A stretch of 64,000 bases of DNA from an uncultured Macellibacteroides sp. (GCF_963667135.1 NZ_OY762974.1:310001-374000), one strand, 5' to 3'. Shown: positions 46,348 to 56,134, counted from the first letter of the stretch. Notes: generated from the sequence alone by a model not told the origin. Translations and numbers: made by a program.

Positions 46348-46539
46348 TTATTCTTCTACCTGTTGTAATTGCTGAACATAAACTGCACGCATGTTCTTCT
46401 TTCTTTTTACAACTGAAGGTTTTGCGAAAGCCTGACGGCTTCTTAATTCTTTTACAACACCAGTTTTTTCGAATTTTCTCTTAAACTTCTTAAGCGCCTT
46501 TTCGATGTTTTCGCCTTCTTTCAATGGAACTACGATCAT
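46348..46539 (-). CDS. rpsU: 30S ribosomal protein S21
   Basis: A 63-residue basic protein: MIVVPLKEGENIEKALKKFKRKFEKTGVVKELRSRQAF and a lysine-rich C-terminus. S21 stabilises the 30S platform during initiation. It has an exact consensus promoter and is 68 bases upstream of the xerC-hpf frame, so these are probably one transcript that ties two ribosome-associated proteins to a recombinase. Confidence 0.96.
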   Translation of the reverse strand: MIVVPLKEGENIEKALKKFKRKFEKTGVVKELRSRQAFAKPSVVKRKKNMRAVYVQQLQQVEE

Positions 46540-47065
46540 AATTTAACTTGTTATAATATTTAATTAGTACATTCTTTAATTGGGCAGCAAAATTAGACAT
46601 TGTTTCGTGATATTCAAAACTTTCTCACGAATATTCGTATTTTTTTATGATTTGACTACTCAATCAGTTATCAAATAGAAAAATCATACACGTTCTAAAA
46701 AACATTCAGTATAATCATATCCGATTAACAATATCACTTAATACTTAGCTTTGCTGAATTTTCTTCTCTATAATTTTAATCAGAACAGCAAAAAGATAAT
46801 CATTTTATATCCAATCAAGAGGTAAATGTAACGCAAATGAGTTAACAATATATGCCTCTAAAAATCAGACAAATATACAAATATATTGTATTGAAGGAAA
46901 GAAAATGCAAAAAATAAAAACAGCCTTAATTGTCAAAAAAACAAAAAAAGATGGATTTACATTAGGTAATCTGCATACTTAGCGTGTCTTTAGTTATAAG
47001 TAGCAATATAAAAATTCCAAATCTGGATTTTCTGTATTTAACACACCTATTTTGAATAACAAGAG
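46540..47065. other. Long AT-rich intergenic region
   Basis: A 526-base gap between rpsU (leftward) and the DUF1080 gene (rightward). It holds the rpsU promoter at its left end. For the rightward gene I see no exact TAnnTTTG; the closest is TATTTTG at 47049-47055, one base short. No coding frame or RNA structure stands out. Confidence 0.5.
46588..46617 (-). promoter_or_regulatory. Promoter of rpsU
   Basis: On the minus strand TTG (plus 46615-46617), 19 bases, TAATTTTG (plus 46588-46595), matching the Bacteroides consensus. The start codon is 48 bases downstream. Confidence 0.8.
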
Positions 47066-48352
47066 ATGAAGATAAATAAAAAAAATAATATTACAATAGA
47101 TGTTGTATTTGCTTTAATTGCAATAGCAATTATTACGACTTCTTGCTCAAAATCGGAAAATAATCTGACTACTAAAGAAAAGGAAGAGGGATGGCAACTT
47201 TTATTTGATGGAAAATCCCTTAACGGATGGAGAGATTACAACGGATCAGCTCTTACCGGATCTTGGGATGCAGCAGATGGATGCATTCATGCAGATGGAA
47301 AAGGTAGTGATGAAAGCGGATATATAGTAACAAAAAACATATATGAAAATTTTGAAATAAAGTGGGATTGGAAAATATCAAAAGCAGGAAACAGTGGGTT
47401 ATTGTATCACGTAGTTGAAGGTCTCAAATTTCCTGTCCCCTATATTACTGGCCCGGAATATCAGCTTATTGACAACTCAAACTTTCAGGATTCACTTGAA
47501 AAGTGGCAAATGTGCGGAGCCGATTATGCAATGTATACCCCTGACTCGTTAAACTGTAATATTTTCCCTGCTGGCCAATGGAACAATTCAAAAATCATAT
47601 TCGATAATGGACACGTAGTCTATTATATGAATGGGAAAAAAATTATTGAGTATGAAGCTTGGACCGACGACTGGCACGCAAGAAAAAAAAATGGAAAATG
47701 GATGCATGCTAATGAGTACGGTTTGGCTAAAAAAGGTGTATTTTGTTTACAGAATCATGGATATCCTGCTTGGTTCCGCAATATTAAGGTTCGTGAACTT
47801 CCAAAAAAGACAAAAGAAATTTCTATCTTTAATGGAAAGGACCTAAATGGATGGGAAATATACGGGCAAGAGCTGTGGTATGTACAAGATAGCATTCTAA
47901 TCAGCAAAAGTGGTCCGAATAAAGGTTATGGATATTTAGCCACCAGAGATTACTATGATGATTTTGAATTCACAGCTGACTTCAAACAAGTGGCCGACGG
48001 CAATTCTGGGATATTTTTTCGTTCTTTCATTGAACCTGGTGCTTTCGTAAATGGGTGGCAAGTTGAAGTTGCACCTAAAGGACGTGATACGGGTGGAATA
48101 TATGAACCCTATGGACGAGGATGGCTTATTCAGATACCAGAAGGACGAGAAAATATACTTAAAGCTGAAGATTGGAATACTATGCGTATACGCGTTCAGG
48201 GAGAAAATGTTACAACATGGCTTAATGGAGAAGAAATGGCTTCAATTAGCGATGAAAAAATAGCTAAAGGGCAAGGACGAATCGCTCTGCAAATCCATGA
48301 TGGAGGAGGGATTAAAGTTCTTTGGAAAAACCTGAATATTAAAACTTTGTAA
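47066..48352 (+). CDS. Two-domain DUF1080 (3-keto-glycoside hydrolase/lyase-like) lipoprotein
   Basis: A 428-residue lipoprotein (lipobox TTSC, Cys27) with two DUF1080 concanavalin-like domains: residues about 42-245 (GWQLLFDGKSLNGWRDY ... SGLLYHVVEG) and about 251-428 (ISIFNGKDLNGWEIYG ... NSGIFFRSF). Single-domain members were recently shown to cleave or eliminate 3-keto-glycosides. Here the domain is duplicated; the Asn-Ser-Gly motif (GNSGLLYH, GNSGIFFR) is present in both. It is followed by a Gfo/Idh/MocA oxidoreductase and a sugar isomerase-like protein, both exported, which fits a periplasmic oxidise-cleave route (inference). Confidence 0.85.
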   Translation: MKINKKNNITIDVVFALIAIAIITTSCSKSENNLTTKEKEEGWQLLFDGKSLNGWRDYNGSALTGSWDAADGCIHADGKGSDESGYIVTKNIYENFEIKWDWKISKAGNSGLLYHVVEGLKFPVPYITGPEYQLIDNSNFQDSLEKWQMCGADYAMYTPDSLNCNIFPAGQWNNSKIIFDNGHVVYYMNGKKIIEYEAWTDDWHARKKNGKWMHANEYGLAKKGVFCLQNHGYPAWFRNIKVRELPKKTKEISIFNGKDLNGWEIYGQELWYVQDSILISKSGPNKGYGYLATRDYYDDFEFTADFKQVADGNSGIFFRSFIEPGAFVNGWQVEVAPKGRDTGGIYEPYGRGWLIQIPEGRENILKAEDWNTMRIRVQGENVTTWLNGEEMASISDEKIAKGQGRIALQIHDGGGIKVLWKNLNIKTL

Positions 48353-48373
48353 ATCACTTTTATTTAGTAATAT

Positions 48374-49888
48374 ATGAAAAACATATCTAGAAGAAACTTT
48401 CTAAAGACCGGTGCGGTAGCAGCTGCAGGTCTTACCATTGTTCCAGGAACAGTGATGGGAAAAGCGTTTGGGCATACAGCTCCAAGTGACAAACTGAATA
48501 TCGCCGGTATCGGTGTAGGAGGTATGGGACGTCGTAACCTTGCCAATATGAAAACAGAAAACATTGTAGCACTTTGCGATGTAGACTGGCATTATGCAGA
48601 TAAAACATTTAAAGATTATCCTGCTGCCAAGAAGTTCAAAGACTGGCGGGTTATGTTTGATGAGTTTGGCAAATCTATTGATGCTATCATGGTAGCAACA
48701 CCAGACCACTCACATGCAGGAGTCACCGCTCATGCTATTACATTGGGTAAGCATTGCTATACACAGAAACCTCTCACCCACTCTGTTTACGAATCTCGGT
48801 TGTTAACCAAACTTGCACAAAAGTACAGGGTAGCGACACAAATGGGTAATCAAGGTAATTCTTTCGACTGGTGTCGGCAGATTGCAGAATGGATTCAGTC
48901 TGGAATTATTGGTGAAGTTACAGAAGTTCACTGTTGGACTGATCGTCCTATCTGGCCACAAGGTTTATCAGAGCCAAAAGGAACACCTAAATGTCCAAAA
49001 ACACTAGATTGGAATTTATGGATTGGTTCTGCTAAAATGAGACCTTACAATGAAGCATATACCCCTTGGAATTGGAGAGGATTCTGGGATTTCGGAACTG
49101 GCGCCTTAGGAGATATGGCTTGCCATATCATGGACCCGTTATACTGGGCTCTGGATCTCAAATATCCGACCAGTGTTATCGGCAGTTCAACGCTTAGCAA
49201 CCTCTATTCGCCGCCTCAGGCACAGATTGTTACTTATACTTTTCCAGCCCGCAAGCCAAAAGGTGAAGTTAAAATGCCGGAAGTTAAAGTATTATGGTAC
49301 GATGGAGGATTACTCCCTGAAAGACCTTCAGAATTAAAGGATGGAGAAATGATGGGTGATGAAAACGGAGGTATCATCTTTGTTGGAAGTAAAGGTAAAA
49401 TAATGACAGGTTGTTATGGAATGAACCCGACGTTATTACCTAAATCAGCCATGAATCATTTCAAACAACCGGAACCGACTATTCGTCGCATAAAGGGAGG
49501 TAACGGAGACATTTGGAATACAAATGCACACGAACAAGACTGGATTCGTGCATGCAAAGAATCTGCGGGAAACAGAACCGAAGCTTCTTCAAACTTCAGC
49601 TTCTCTGGTCCGTTCAACGAAATGGTAGTAATGGGAGTTCTAGCAACCCGTCTTTCCGGATTACAGGGCTTGCATCGCGAACTGCAATGGGATGGCGAAA
49701 ACATGAAGTTTACAAATATCTCGCCGACTGATAAAATTAAACTCGTGACAGTTGATGAATATAAAGTAATTGACGGAGACCCTCGTTTTGACAGACGTTT
49801 TGCTGAATTTAATGCTCTTGATATGGCAAACGAATGGATTAAACATACTTATCAGAACGGATTTTCGTTACCTGACATGCCCAGATAA
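48374..49888 (+). CDS. Tat-exported Gfo/Idh/MocA-family oxidoreductase
   Basis: A 504-residue protein with a twin-arginine signal (ISRRNFLKTGAVAAAGL, residues 4-20), so it is exported folded with bound NAD(P). The Rossmann fold begins near residue 43 (NIAGIGVGGMGRRNL) and the substrate domain contains YTQKPLTHSVYESR (equivalent of the EKP motif), GNQGNSFDWCRQ and the DMACHIMDPLYWAL histidine. Related proteins oxidise or reduce sugar hydroxyls, including C3 of glycosides. Its 21-base distance from the DUF1080 gene and the following isomerase gene suggest a shared pathway. Confidence 0.9.
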   Translation: MKNISRRNFLKTGAVAAAGLTIVPGTVMGKAFGHTAPSDKLNIAGIGVGGMGRRNLANMKTENIVALCDVDWHYADKTFKDYPAAKKFKDWRVMFDEFGKSIDAIMVATPDHSHAGVTAHAITLGKHCYTQKPLTHSVYESRLLTKLAQKYRVATQMGNQGNSFDWCRQIAEWIQSGIIGEVTEVHCWTDRPIWPQGLSEPKGTPKCPKTLDWNLWIGSAKMRPYNEAYTPWNWRGFWDFGTGALGDMACHIMDPLYWALDLKYPTSVIGSSTLSNLYSPPQAQIVTYTFPARKPKGEVKMPEVKVLWYDGGLLPERPSELKDGEMMGDENGGIIFVGSKGKIMTGCYGMNPTLLPKSAMNHFKQPEPTIRRIKGGNGDIWNTNAHEQDWIRACKESAGNRTEASSNFSFSGPFNEMVVMGVLATRLSGLQGLHRELQWDGENMKFTNISPTDKIKLVTVDEYKVIDGDPRFDRRFAEFNALDMANEWIKHTYQNGFSLPDMPR

Positions 49889-49900
49889 TTTACTAACAAA

Positions 49901-49934
49901 AGAAGCTGTAGCAATTATGCTGCAGCTTCTTCTC
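49901..49934 (+). terminator. Possible terminator or attenuator inside the 3-keto-type cluster
   Basis: A 12-base-pair stem (49901-49912 with 49919-49930, one G-T pair), loop AATTAT, followed by TCTC. It is 12 bases after the oxidoreductase stop. The T-run is weak, so partial read-through into the isomerase gene is likely. Confidence 0.6.
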
Positions 49935-49947
49935 AAATCAATACAAT

Positions 49948-50802
49948 ATGATAAAAAACAGTTATAAAGTTATTTGTTTGATTGCCTGTCTTCTTATGGC
50001 TATGACAACGCAAGCAAAGACAAAAGCAGAAAAACAAGGATGGCGTTTAGGTATGCAATCCTATTCGTTCCATTTGTTTACATTGACTGAAGCTTTAGAT
50101 AAAACAAATGAACTCGGAATAAAATATATTGAGGTATATCCGGGTCATAAACTTGGTGGCAAATGGGGAGATCAAGCTTTTGGGCCACAGCTTAGCTCCC
50201 AGACCAGGAAAGAGCTCAAAGCTTATGCTGCATCCAAGGGTATTAAAATTATATCAACCGGAGTAGTCGTAACTGAAAGTTCAGCCGAATGGGAACCCTT
50301 GTTTAGTTTTGCCAAAGATATGGGAATGGAGTATATCGCATGCGAACCTGCTTTAGAAGATTGGGATTTGGTAGAAAGTCTTGTAAAGAAATACAACATT
50401 AAAATTTCTGTTCATAATCACCCTCAACCGTCAACATACTGGAACCCGGATAATCTTATAAGTTCAATTTCAAGCCGAAGCAAAAAGATTGGATCTTCGG
50501 CTGATGTTGGTCACTGGAGACGCGAAGGATTAAACCAGATTGATTGCCTCAAAAAGCTGGAAGGAAGAATAATCTCTCTTCACTTTAAAGATATTGCAGC
50601 TAAAAAAGAAGGTATTAAATGGCAAGACGATGTAATTTGGGGAACTGGAGTTCTGGATGTAAAAGGGATGCTTCAAGAATTGAAAAGACAAAATTTCAAA
50701 GGAGTATTCGTAGTTGAATATGAATACAACTGGGAAAACTCTGTACCTGATATTAAAAAGTGCCTAAAGTATTTCAATGAAGTTTCGGCTGAAATTTTAT
50801 AG
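49948..50802 (+). CDS. Exported sugar isomerase/epimerase-like TIM barrel protein
   Basis: A 284-residue AP-endonuclease-2-type TIM barrel with a Sec signal peptide (residues 1-24, ending TTQAK). Seen: LGMQSYSFHLFTLTEALDKTNELGIKYIEVYPG, a metal-ligand set with the Glu of IACEPAL, the His pair of SVHNHPQPSTY, the Asp/His of SADVGHWRREGL, HFKDI and the final Glu of VVEYEYNW. The usual xylose-isomerase-like metal site therefore looks complete. In characterised keto-glycoside clusters the corresponding protein acts on the product of the lyase step, as a hydratase or isomerase. Periplasmic. Confidence 0.82.
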   Translation: MIKNSYKVICLIACLLMAMTTQAKTKAEKQGWRLGMQSYSFHLFTLTEALDKTNELGIKYIEVYPGHKLGGKWGDQAFGPQLSSQTRKELKAYAASKGIKIISTGVVVTESSAEWEPLFSFAKDMGMEYIACEPALEDWDLVESLVKKYNIKISVHNHPQPSTYWNPDNLISSISSRSKKIGSSADVGHWRREGLNQIDCLKKLEGRIISLHFKDIAAKKEGIKWQDDVIWGTGVLDVKGMLQELKRQNFKGVFVVEYEYNWENSVPDIKKCLKYFNEVSAEIL

Positions 50803-50834
50803 AATCAAAATAAACAAGCAAATAATAATCGATG

Positions 50835-50880
50835 CGTACATTCTAATTGTTTTAAATTAGATTGTACGTGTCTTTATTTA
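50835..50880 (+). terminator. Terminator after the three-gene cluster
   Basis: A 14-base-pair stem with one mismatch (50835-50848 with 50855-50868), loop GTTTTA, followed by TGTCTTTATTTA. It separates the enzyme cluster from the sigma-factor gene. Confidence 0.7.
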
Positions 50881-51006
50881 ATTTTACTTGCACCTTTTGA
50901 GTATTTTAATTAGAAACAAGTGTTTTAGTTTTAAATAGAACCAGTTATTAAAAGGTAAAATTTGCCATTTCATTTTGGTTATACTAATCTAAAGAGATCT
51001 GGATAT

Positions 51007-51591
51007 ATGTGTCAAGACGAGAATATAATAGAACTGATAAAAAATGGAAACATAGAAGCCTTTAATCGGCTATTTATGGATACATATCATCAATTATATT
51101 TTCATTGTCGTAAATTTATTTCAGATCCAGATGATGCAAAGGATCTAATTCAAAACGTATATTTGAGATTTTGGGAAAGGAGATTAGAAATAGACATTAA
51201 TATATCGGTATACGCTTATTTATTAAAAGCAATTCAAAACGAATCGTTGAATCATATTCGTTCAAAAAAAACTATAAACAGTTTATCCGATCCAGAGGTT
51301 GAAAAGGAGTCCAACAATAACTATGGGGAAAGCAACTTCAACTCCCCTGAATCCAATTTGGAAATCAACGAATTAGAACAAATCACCCTAAAAGCAATCA
51401 ATAGCCTACCTGATAAATGTAAAATAATATTTACGCTTAGCCGTAATGATGGACTTAAAAATCAAGAAATCGCAGACAAATTAGACATATCAGTTAGAAC
51501 TGTAGAAACGCAAATATATAGAGCATTAAAAATTATTAGGGCATGGCTTCACGATTACATGACACTTATCATTGGATTACCATTTTTTTAA
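51007..51591 (+). CDS. ECF-type RNA polymerase sigma factor
   Basis: A 194-residue sigma-70 factor of the Bacteroidetes expansion family. Region 2: AFNRLFMDTYHQLYFHCRKFISDPDDAKDLIQNVYLRFWERR. Region 4: LPDKCKIIFTLSRNDGLKNQEIADKLDISVRTVETQIYRALKIIR. I start at the ATG at 51007; a longer frame begins with TTG at 50962 but has no family resemblance. It is followed after 79 bases by a FecR-type anti-sigma gene and then by a SusC with a signalling domain. This forms the standard trans-envelope switch: ligand binding at SusC, FecR-type release, sigma activation of the locus. Confidence 0.93.
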   Translation: MCQDENIIELIKNGNIEAFNRLFMDTYHQLYFHCRKFISDPDDAKDLIQNVYLRFWERRLEIDINISVYAYLLKAIQNESLNHIRSKKTINSLSDPEVEKESNNNYGESNFNSPESNLEINELEQITLKAINSLPDKCKIIFTLSRNDGLKNQEIADKLDISVRTVETQIYRALKIIRAWLHDYMTLIIGLPFF

Positions 51592-51670
51592 AATAATTCC
51601 CTTCGAACGTAAGTAGTACAGAGTCATAATGTGTCTGTTTATTGTAGTTAGAAAGACTGTATAGTGTACA

Positions 51671-52549
51671 ATGAAAGAAAGTTTAAAAAACATTATTAAA
51701 GAAAGCTTTGAAGAGGAAGTTAATCTCCAAACTGAATGGAATCGGTTGGAAGCTTCCATAAATAAGCAGCGAATTCCTGTTATTCTCAGCCGGAGAAAAC
51801 GTCAGTTATCTTTGGCTTTCTTTAAATATGCAGCCGCGATTTTGCTTGGAGTGGTATTAACTACTACATTTTCTTATTTGAGCAATGATACAAAAAACAG
51901 TATTGCTAATTTTTCTAAAGTAATTACTGAAAATAATGATAAATCATTTTTAGAACTCCCTGATGGTACAAGGATCTGGTTAAATGGGGGAACAACGATT
52001 GAATATGGTCATGATTATGGCATTAAGAATCGAAATGTAATACTTAACGGGGAAGCTTATTTTGAAGTAGCCAAAAATATAAAGTTACCCTTTATTGTTA
52101 ATACAGGAGGAGTTGACGTAACAGCCTTAGGTACAACTTTTAATATACAAGCATACAAAAAAGATATAAAGGTAACTACAACTTTATACACAGGAAATGT
52201 TAAAGTAACTCCAACCGTATCAGGGCAAAAAATATTATTGAAACCCAATGAAGTCGCAGTCTACTATAAAGACCGGAACAAAATAGAGAAGTACCCGTAT
52301 TCTGGTCCAAGTAAGGCTGAATGGATAATATCCGATTTCTCTTTTAATATGGTACGGCTGATTGATATTACGAAACAGCTGGAGAAAAGATATAATGTTA
52401 CTTTCATATATAGAAACCAAAAGATAAAGAAACTTCGTTTTAGCGGTAGCTTTCAAAAAAATGAAAGTCTGGATGATATTTTGAAAGTAATTCAAACAAA
52501 TACAGATATAAATTATAAAATAGTAAAAGACAGCGTAATTATCAACTAA
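51671..52549 (+). CDS. FecR-family anti-sigma factor
   Basis: A 292-residue inner-membrane regulator. A cytoplasmic N-terminus binds sigma (residues 1-48), one transmembrane helix spans about 49-70 (AFFKYAAAILLGVVLTTTFSYL), the periplasmic FecR domain lies about 85-200 (FLELPDGTRIWLNGGTTIEYGHDY, LNGEAYFEVAKN, VTALGTTFNIQAYK) and the C-terminal DUF4974 domain about 220-292 (FNMVRLIDITKQLEKRYNVTFIYRN). It sits between the sigma gene and susC as expected. Confidence 0.93.
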   Translation: MKESLKNIIKESFEEEVNLQTEWNRLEASINKQRIPVILSRRKRQLSLAFFKYAAAILLGVVLTTTFSYLSNDTKNSIANFSKVITENNDKSFLELPDGTRIWLNGGTTIEYGHDYGIKNRNVILNGEAYFEVAKNIKLPFIVNTGGVDVTALGTTFNIQAYKKDIKVTTTLYTGNVKVTPTVSGQKILLKPNEVAVYYKDRNKIEKYPYSGPSKAEWIISDFSFNMVRLIDITKQLEKRYNVTFIYRNQKIKKLRFSGSFQKNESLDDILKVIQTNTDINYKIVKDSVIIN

Positions 52550-52660
52550 AATATTGCCTATGAATTAAACTCAAAAAACCTTATTCTACTACACTATACA
52601 AAGTCTATTCAAGACTGTGTCATTCTGACTTCCTATCATTTAACCTTAAAATTCAGTATT

Positions 52661-55600
52661 ATGGTAAATAATCTTATGAAAAAAAAAGAAATGAGTTATT
52701 TGTATCTTAAATCTCATATTCTGAAAAGTTTAATATTTATATGTTTATGTTTGACTTCACTCCAACTTAAAGCTGTTGAAGATTCTAAAGAACAAACAAT
52801 TACACTTGAAATCTCAAAAGGAACCATTTCTGAGGCGTTTAGTGCAATAGAGAAACAAAGTAATTTTAAATTCTTCTATAACAGTGATCAGGTTGATTTA
52901 AACAAAACAATCGATATAAAAACCAAGGCGAGTTCGATTGAAAGTGTACTTAATAAGGTCTTCAAAGACACCAACATTACCTATAAAATCGTTAATAACC
53001 ATGTTGTTTTAACTAACAAACAAATTGACGAGACCAAAATTCCACAACAAGGTAAACGTATTACAGGAAAAGTCGTAGATAATCAAGGAGAAGCACTTAT
53101 TGGAGTAAATGTTGTAGTTAAAGGAACTACAATCGGATCTATAACAGATTCCAATGGAACTTTTACGATTGAGAATGTTCCTGATAATTCTGCACTCTTA
53201 TTCTCTTACATTGGGTATTTATCTCAAGAAGTAAATGCATCCAAAGCAAGCAAAGTAATCTTGCAGGAAGATACACAGAAACTTGACGAAGTAGTCGTTG
53301 TGGGATATGGTTCTTTCAAAAAACGTGATTTAACCGGTGCTGTTTCTCAATTAAAGGGAGACGACATTGCAAATCTACCTCTTAGAAGTGCATCCGATGC
53401 ATTGCAAGGTAAAGTAGCAGGTGTATCAATCACATCAACGTCTGGAAGTCCGGGATCGATGGGTACAGTTCGTATTCGTGGTGTAGGAACAATTAATGAT
53501 AATAATCCATTATATGTTGTTGATGGACTTCCGCAGAGTGATATAGGCTGGTTGAATGTACGAGATATTGAAAGTATGGAAGTACTAAAAGATGCTTCTG
53601 CTCAAGCAATTTATGGAGCCAGAGCTTCCAACGGTGTAATCCTTATTTCTACAAAACGCGGTGCAAGTGGTGACACATACAAAAGTAACATTGAATTTGA
53701 CATGAGTATTGGAATGCAGAGTTCACCCAAGAGATATGACATGCTTGATGCTGAAGGTTTTATGGAATACAAAAACCGCGCATATACAGCAGCAGGAAAA
53801 GACTTAATGGATGATTTTGCAACTACAGAAAAAAGAGAACAAATTCTTTCATTCCTCAGTAAAAATGGAGGCAGAGAAGGCACAAACTGGTGGGATGAAA
53901 CAACTCGAAGCTTCAGTGAAGCAACTATGCAAACCTATAATCTAGCTTTTTCCGGAGGAACATCAAAGTTAAGATATCGTTCAAGTTTTGGATACATGCA
54001 TCATTTGGGTATTCTTAAAGGATCAGACTACGAACGGTTATCAGGTAGAATCAATCTGGATTCTCAGGTTACCAATTGGCTTACCCTTTCATCTAATATA
54101 GGTTTAATATCCGAATCCAGAAGAAATATTCAGGAAAACGATGCCTATACAGCAACCGTATTCAATACGGTAACCGCCGACCCAATTACCCCCGTTTACA
54201 GAAATAATCTGGTGGACATTCCTGACTTTTTAAACGCCCGAATTATGGGTGGTTACGAACCTACTAATCCATGGTCAAGGTACACAGGTGTTATTTATTC
54301 AAACAAATCAAATGCTGTAGCTCAGGTAGATCGCATGGCTCAAAGCAAGTGGAGTGGAACAGCTATTAAAAGTAATGTAGTAGGTGAAATAAAGTTATTT
54401 CCCTTTCTTACATTCAAATCGTCTATGGCTATCGACTTGTCACGCGGTTTAAGTGCAGGATTTACACCTAAGTATTATTTGGATGGCGACGAATATTCGA
54501 CCTATGCAACAGTTTCCAGAACATCATATAATACAGATTACTGGGTATTTGACAATTACTTTACTTACAATCAAAAGTTCGACAAGCATTCTCTAAATGC
54601 AATGGTTGGTACATCCGCAGAAAAAAACAGATATGAATATATATCAGCATCAAAACAAGGAATGGTAAACAACGATGAAAATCAACGAATTATTGACGCT
54701 GGAACACTGAACCCTGGTGCAGGTGGATCAATTTCTTTCCAAAGTCTTAATTCTTATTTTGGCCGTTTGTTTTATTCATATGCAGATAAGTATATGCTAA
54801 CAGGAAATATCCGTTGGGATGGATCTTCTGCATTTGCAGAGGGTAACAAATGGGGCGTATTCCCTTCTGTTTCCGGAGGCTGGAATTTTGCAGAAGAAGA
54901 ATTCATAAAATCAACAGGTATATTTTCACAAGGGAAATTCAGAGCTGCCTGGGGTGAGATTGGAAATCAAAACCTTTCAAATACCAGCGGAGCATATTTA
55001 AACACCTATGGTAATGGAAGTTATTATCTATTTGGAAATCCATACAATACCGTATTAGGAGGTGGTCGTGCTCAAGTAGGTAATCCTGATTTGAAATGGG
55101 AAACTACGCGTCAAGTAGATTTTGGTCTTGATTTAGCATTTCTAAATAGTTCGCTTAAAGTAACTCTCGATTATTTTGACCGTAAGACTTCCGATATGTT
55201 AGTCCAGGTTCCTGTTCCCTCCTCTATTGGGTTACCAAACACTCCGTGGATGAATGCCGGAAGCGTAAGCAACAAGGGATTTGAAGTGACTTTAGGATAC
55301 GACAGTTCCATTGGAAAAGATTTTAAATACAATGTCAGCGGTAATATTTCGACCTACAGAAATAAAGTGTTAAGTCTTGGAGGCGGAACAAATATACCGG
55401 GAACAGGCGTTCATCTTGGAAACCAGACGTATACAATGATTGAACCAGGAATGCCAATTGGTTATTTCTATGGTTTTAAAACGGATGGAGTTTTCCAGAC
55501 TCAATCAGAGGTGGAAAATTATATAAATAACGGAAAAGCAGTCATGCCTTCAGCTAAAGCCGGAGATTTAAAATTTCAGGATCTGAACAGCGATGGAAAA

Positions 55601-56134
55601 TTAGATGATGAAGATAGATCTATGATTGGAAATCCTCATCCAGACTTTACATTTGGGATAACATTTGGTGCCGAATACAAAGGATTTGATTTTTCAGCAT
55701 TTTTCCAGGGTTCTGTCGGAAATGATATTTTAAATATTTTGAAATATGATATCTATTCAGGAACTGGCTGGTATAATGCGCCTAAAGATATCATGACAAC
55801 ATTTTGGAATGGAGAAGGTAGTACAAATAAAAATTTCGGAATCGATGCAAATAGCAGAATGAATCTTGAAATGTCTGATTGGTTTGTTGAAGATGGCTCT
55901 TATGTCCGTCTAAAAAACATTCAACTTGGATATACAATTCCCTCTTCAATAACAAAGAAGCTGACCATAAACAATCTTCGTGTCTTTGTAGCTGCACAGA
56001 ATTTGTTTACTATTACCGGTTATTCCGGGCTTGATCCAGAAATTGGCAATGATAGTCCTCAATACATGGGAATCGATATGGGATTCTATCCACAGGCAAG
56101 AACATGTATGTTCGGTATTAGTATGAAACTATAA
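52661..56134 (+). CDS. SusC-type TonB-dependent transporter with STN signalling domain
   Basis: A 1157-residue outer-membrane protein (1151 if started at the ATG at 52679, which gives a cleaner signal peptide). Order: signal peptide, STN domain (about 45-120, TLEISKGTISEAFSAIEKQSNFKFFYNS), carboxypeptidase-like domain (about 131-205, GKRITGKVVDNQGEALIGVNVVVKG), TonB/plug region (DEVVVVGYGSFKKRDLTGAVS and NPLYVVDGLPQSD), then a 22-stranded barrel. It imports oligosaccharides with its SusD lid encoded next. The STN domain is the part that contacts the FecR-type protein, so this transporter should also signal to the sigma factor just upstream. The specific glycan is unknown. Confidence 0.96.
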   Translation: MVNNLMKKKEMSYLYLKSHILKSLIFICLCLTSLQLKAVEDSKEQTITLEISKGTISEAFSAIEKQSNFKFFYNSDQVDLNKTIDIKTKASSIESVLNKVFKDTNITYKIVNNHVVLTNKQIDETKIPQQGKRITGKVVDNQGEALIGVNVVVKGTTIGSITDSNGTFTIENVPDNSALLFSYIGYLSQEVNASKASKVILQEDTQKLDEVVVVGYGSFKKRDLTGAVSQLKGDDIANLPLRSASDALQGKVAGVSITSTSGSPGSMGTVRIRGVGTINDNNPLYVVDGLPQSDIGWLNVRDIESMEVLKDASAQAIYGARASNGVILISTKRGASGDTYKSNIEFDMSIGMQSSPKRYDMLDAEGFMEYKNRAYTAAGKDLMDDFATTEKREQILSFLSKNGGREGTNWWDETTRSFSEATMQTYNLAFSGGTSKLRYRSSFGYMHHLGILKGSDYERLSGRINLDSQVTNWLTLSSNIGLISESRRNIQENDAYTATVFNTVTADPITPVYRNNLVDIPDFLNARIMGGYEPTNPWSRYTGVIYSNKSNAVAQVDRMAQSKWSGTAIKSNVVGEIKLFPFLTFKSSMAIDLSRGLSAGFTPKYYLDGDEYSTYATVSRTSYNTDYWVFDNYFTYNQKFDKHSLNAMVGTSAEKNRYEYISASKQGMVNNDENQRIIDAGTLNPGAGGSISFQSLNSYFGRLFYSYADKYMLTGNIRWDGSSAFAEGNKWGVFPSVSGGWNFAEEEFIKSTGIFSQGKFRAAWGEIGNQNLSNTSGAYLNTYGNGSYYLFGNPYNTVLGGGRAQVGNPDLKWETTRQVDFGLDLAFLNSSLKVTLDYFDRKTSDMLVQVPVPSSIGLPNTPWMNAGSVSNKGFEVTLGYDSSIGKDFKYNVSGNISTYRNKVLSLGGGTNIPGTGVHLGNQTYTMIEPGMPIGYFYGFKTDGVFQTQSEVENYINNGKAVMPSAKAGDLKFQDLNSDGKLDDEDRSMIGNPHPDFTFGITFGAEYKGFDFSAFFQGSVGNDILNILKYDIYSGTGWYNAPKDIMTTFWNGEGSTNKNFGIDANSRMNLEMSDWFVEDGSYVRLKNIQLGYTIPSSITKKLTINNLRVFVAAQNLFTITGYSGLDPEIGNDSPQYMGIDMGFYPQARTCMFGISMKL

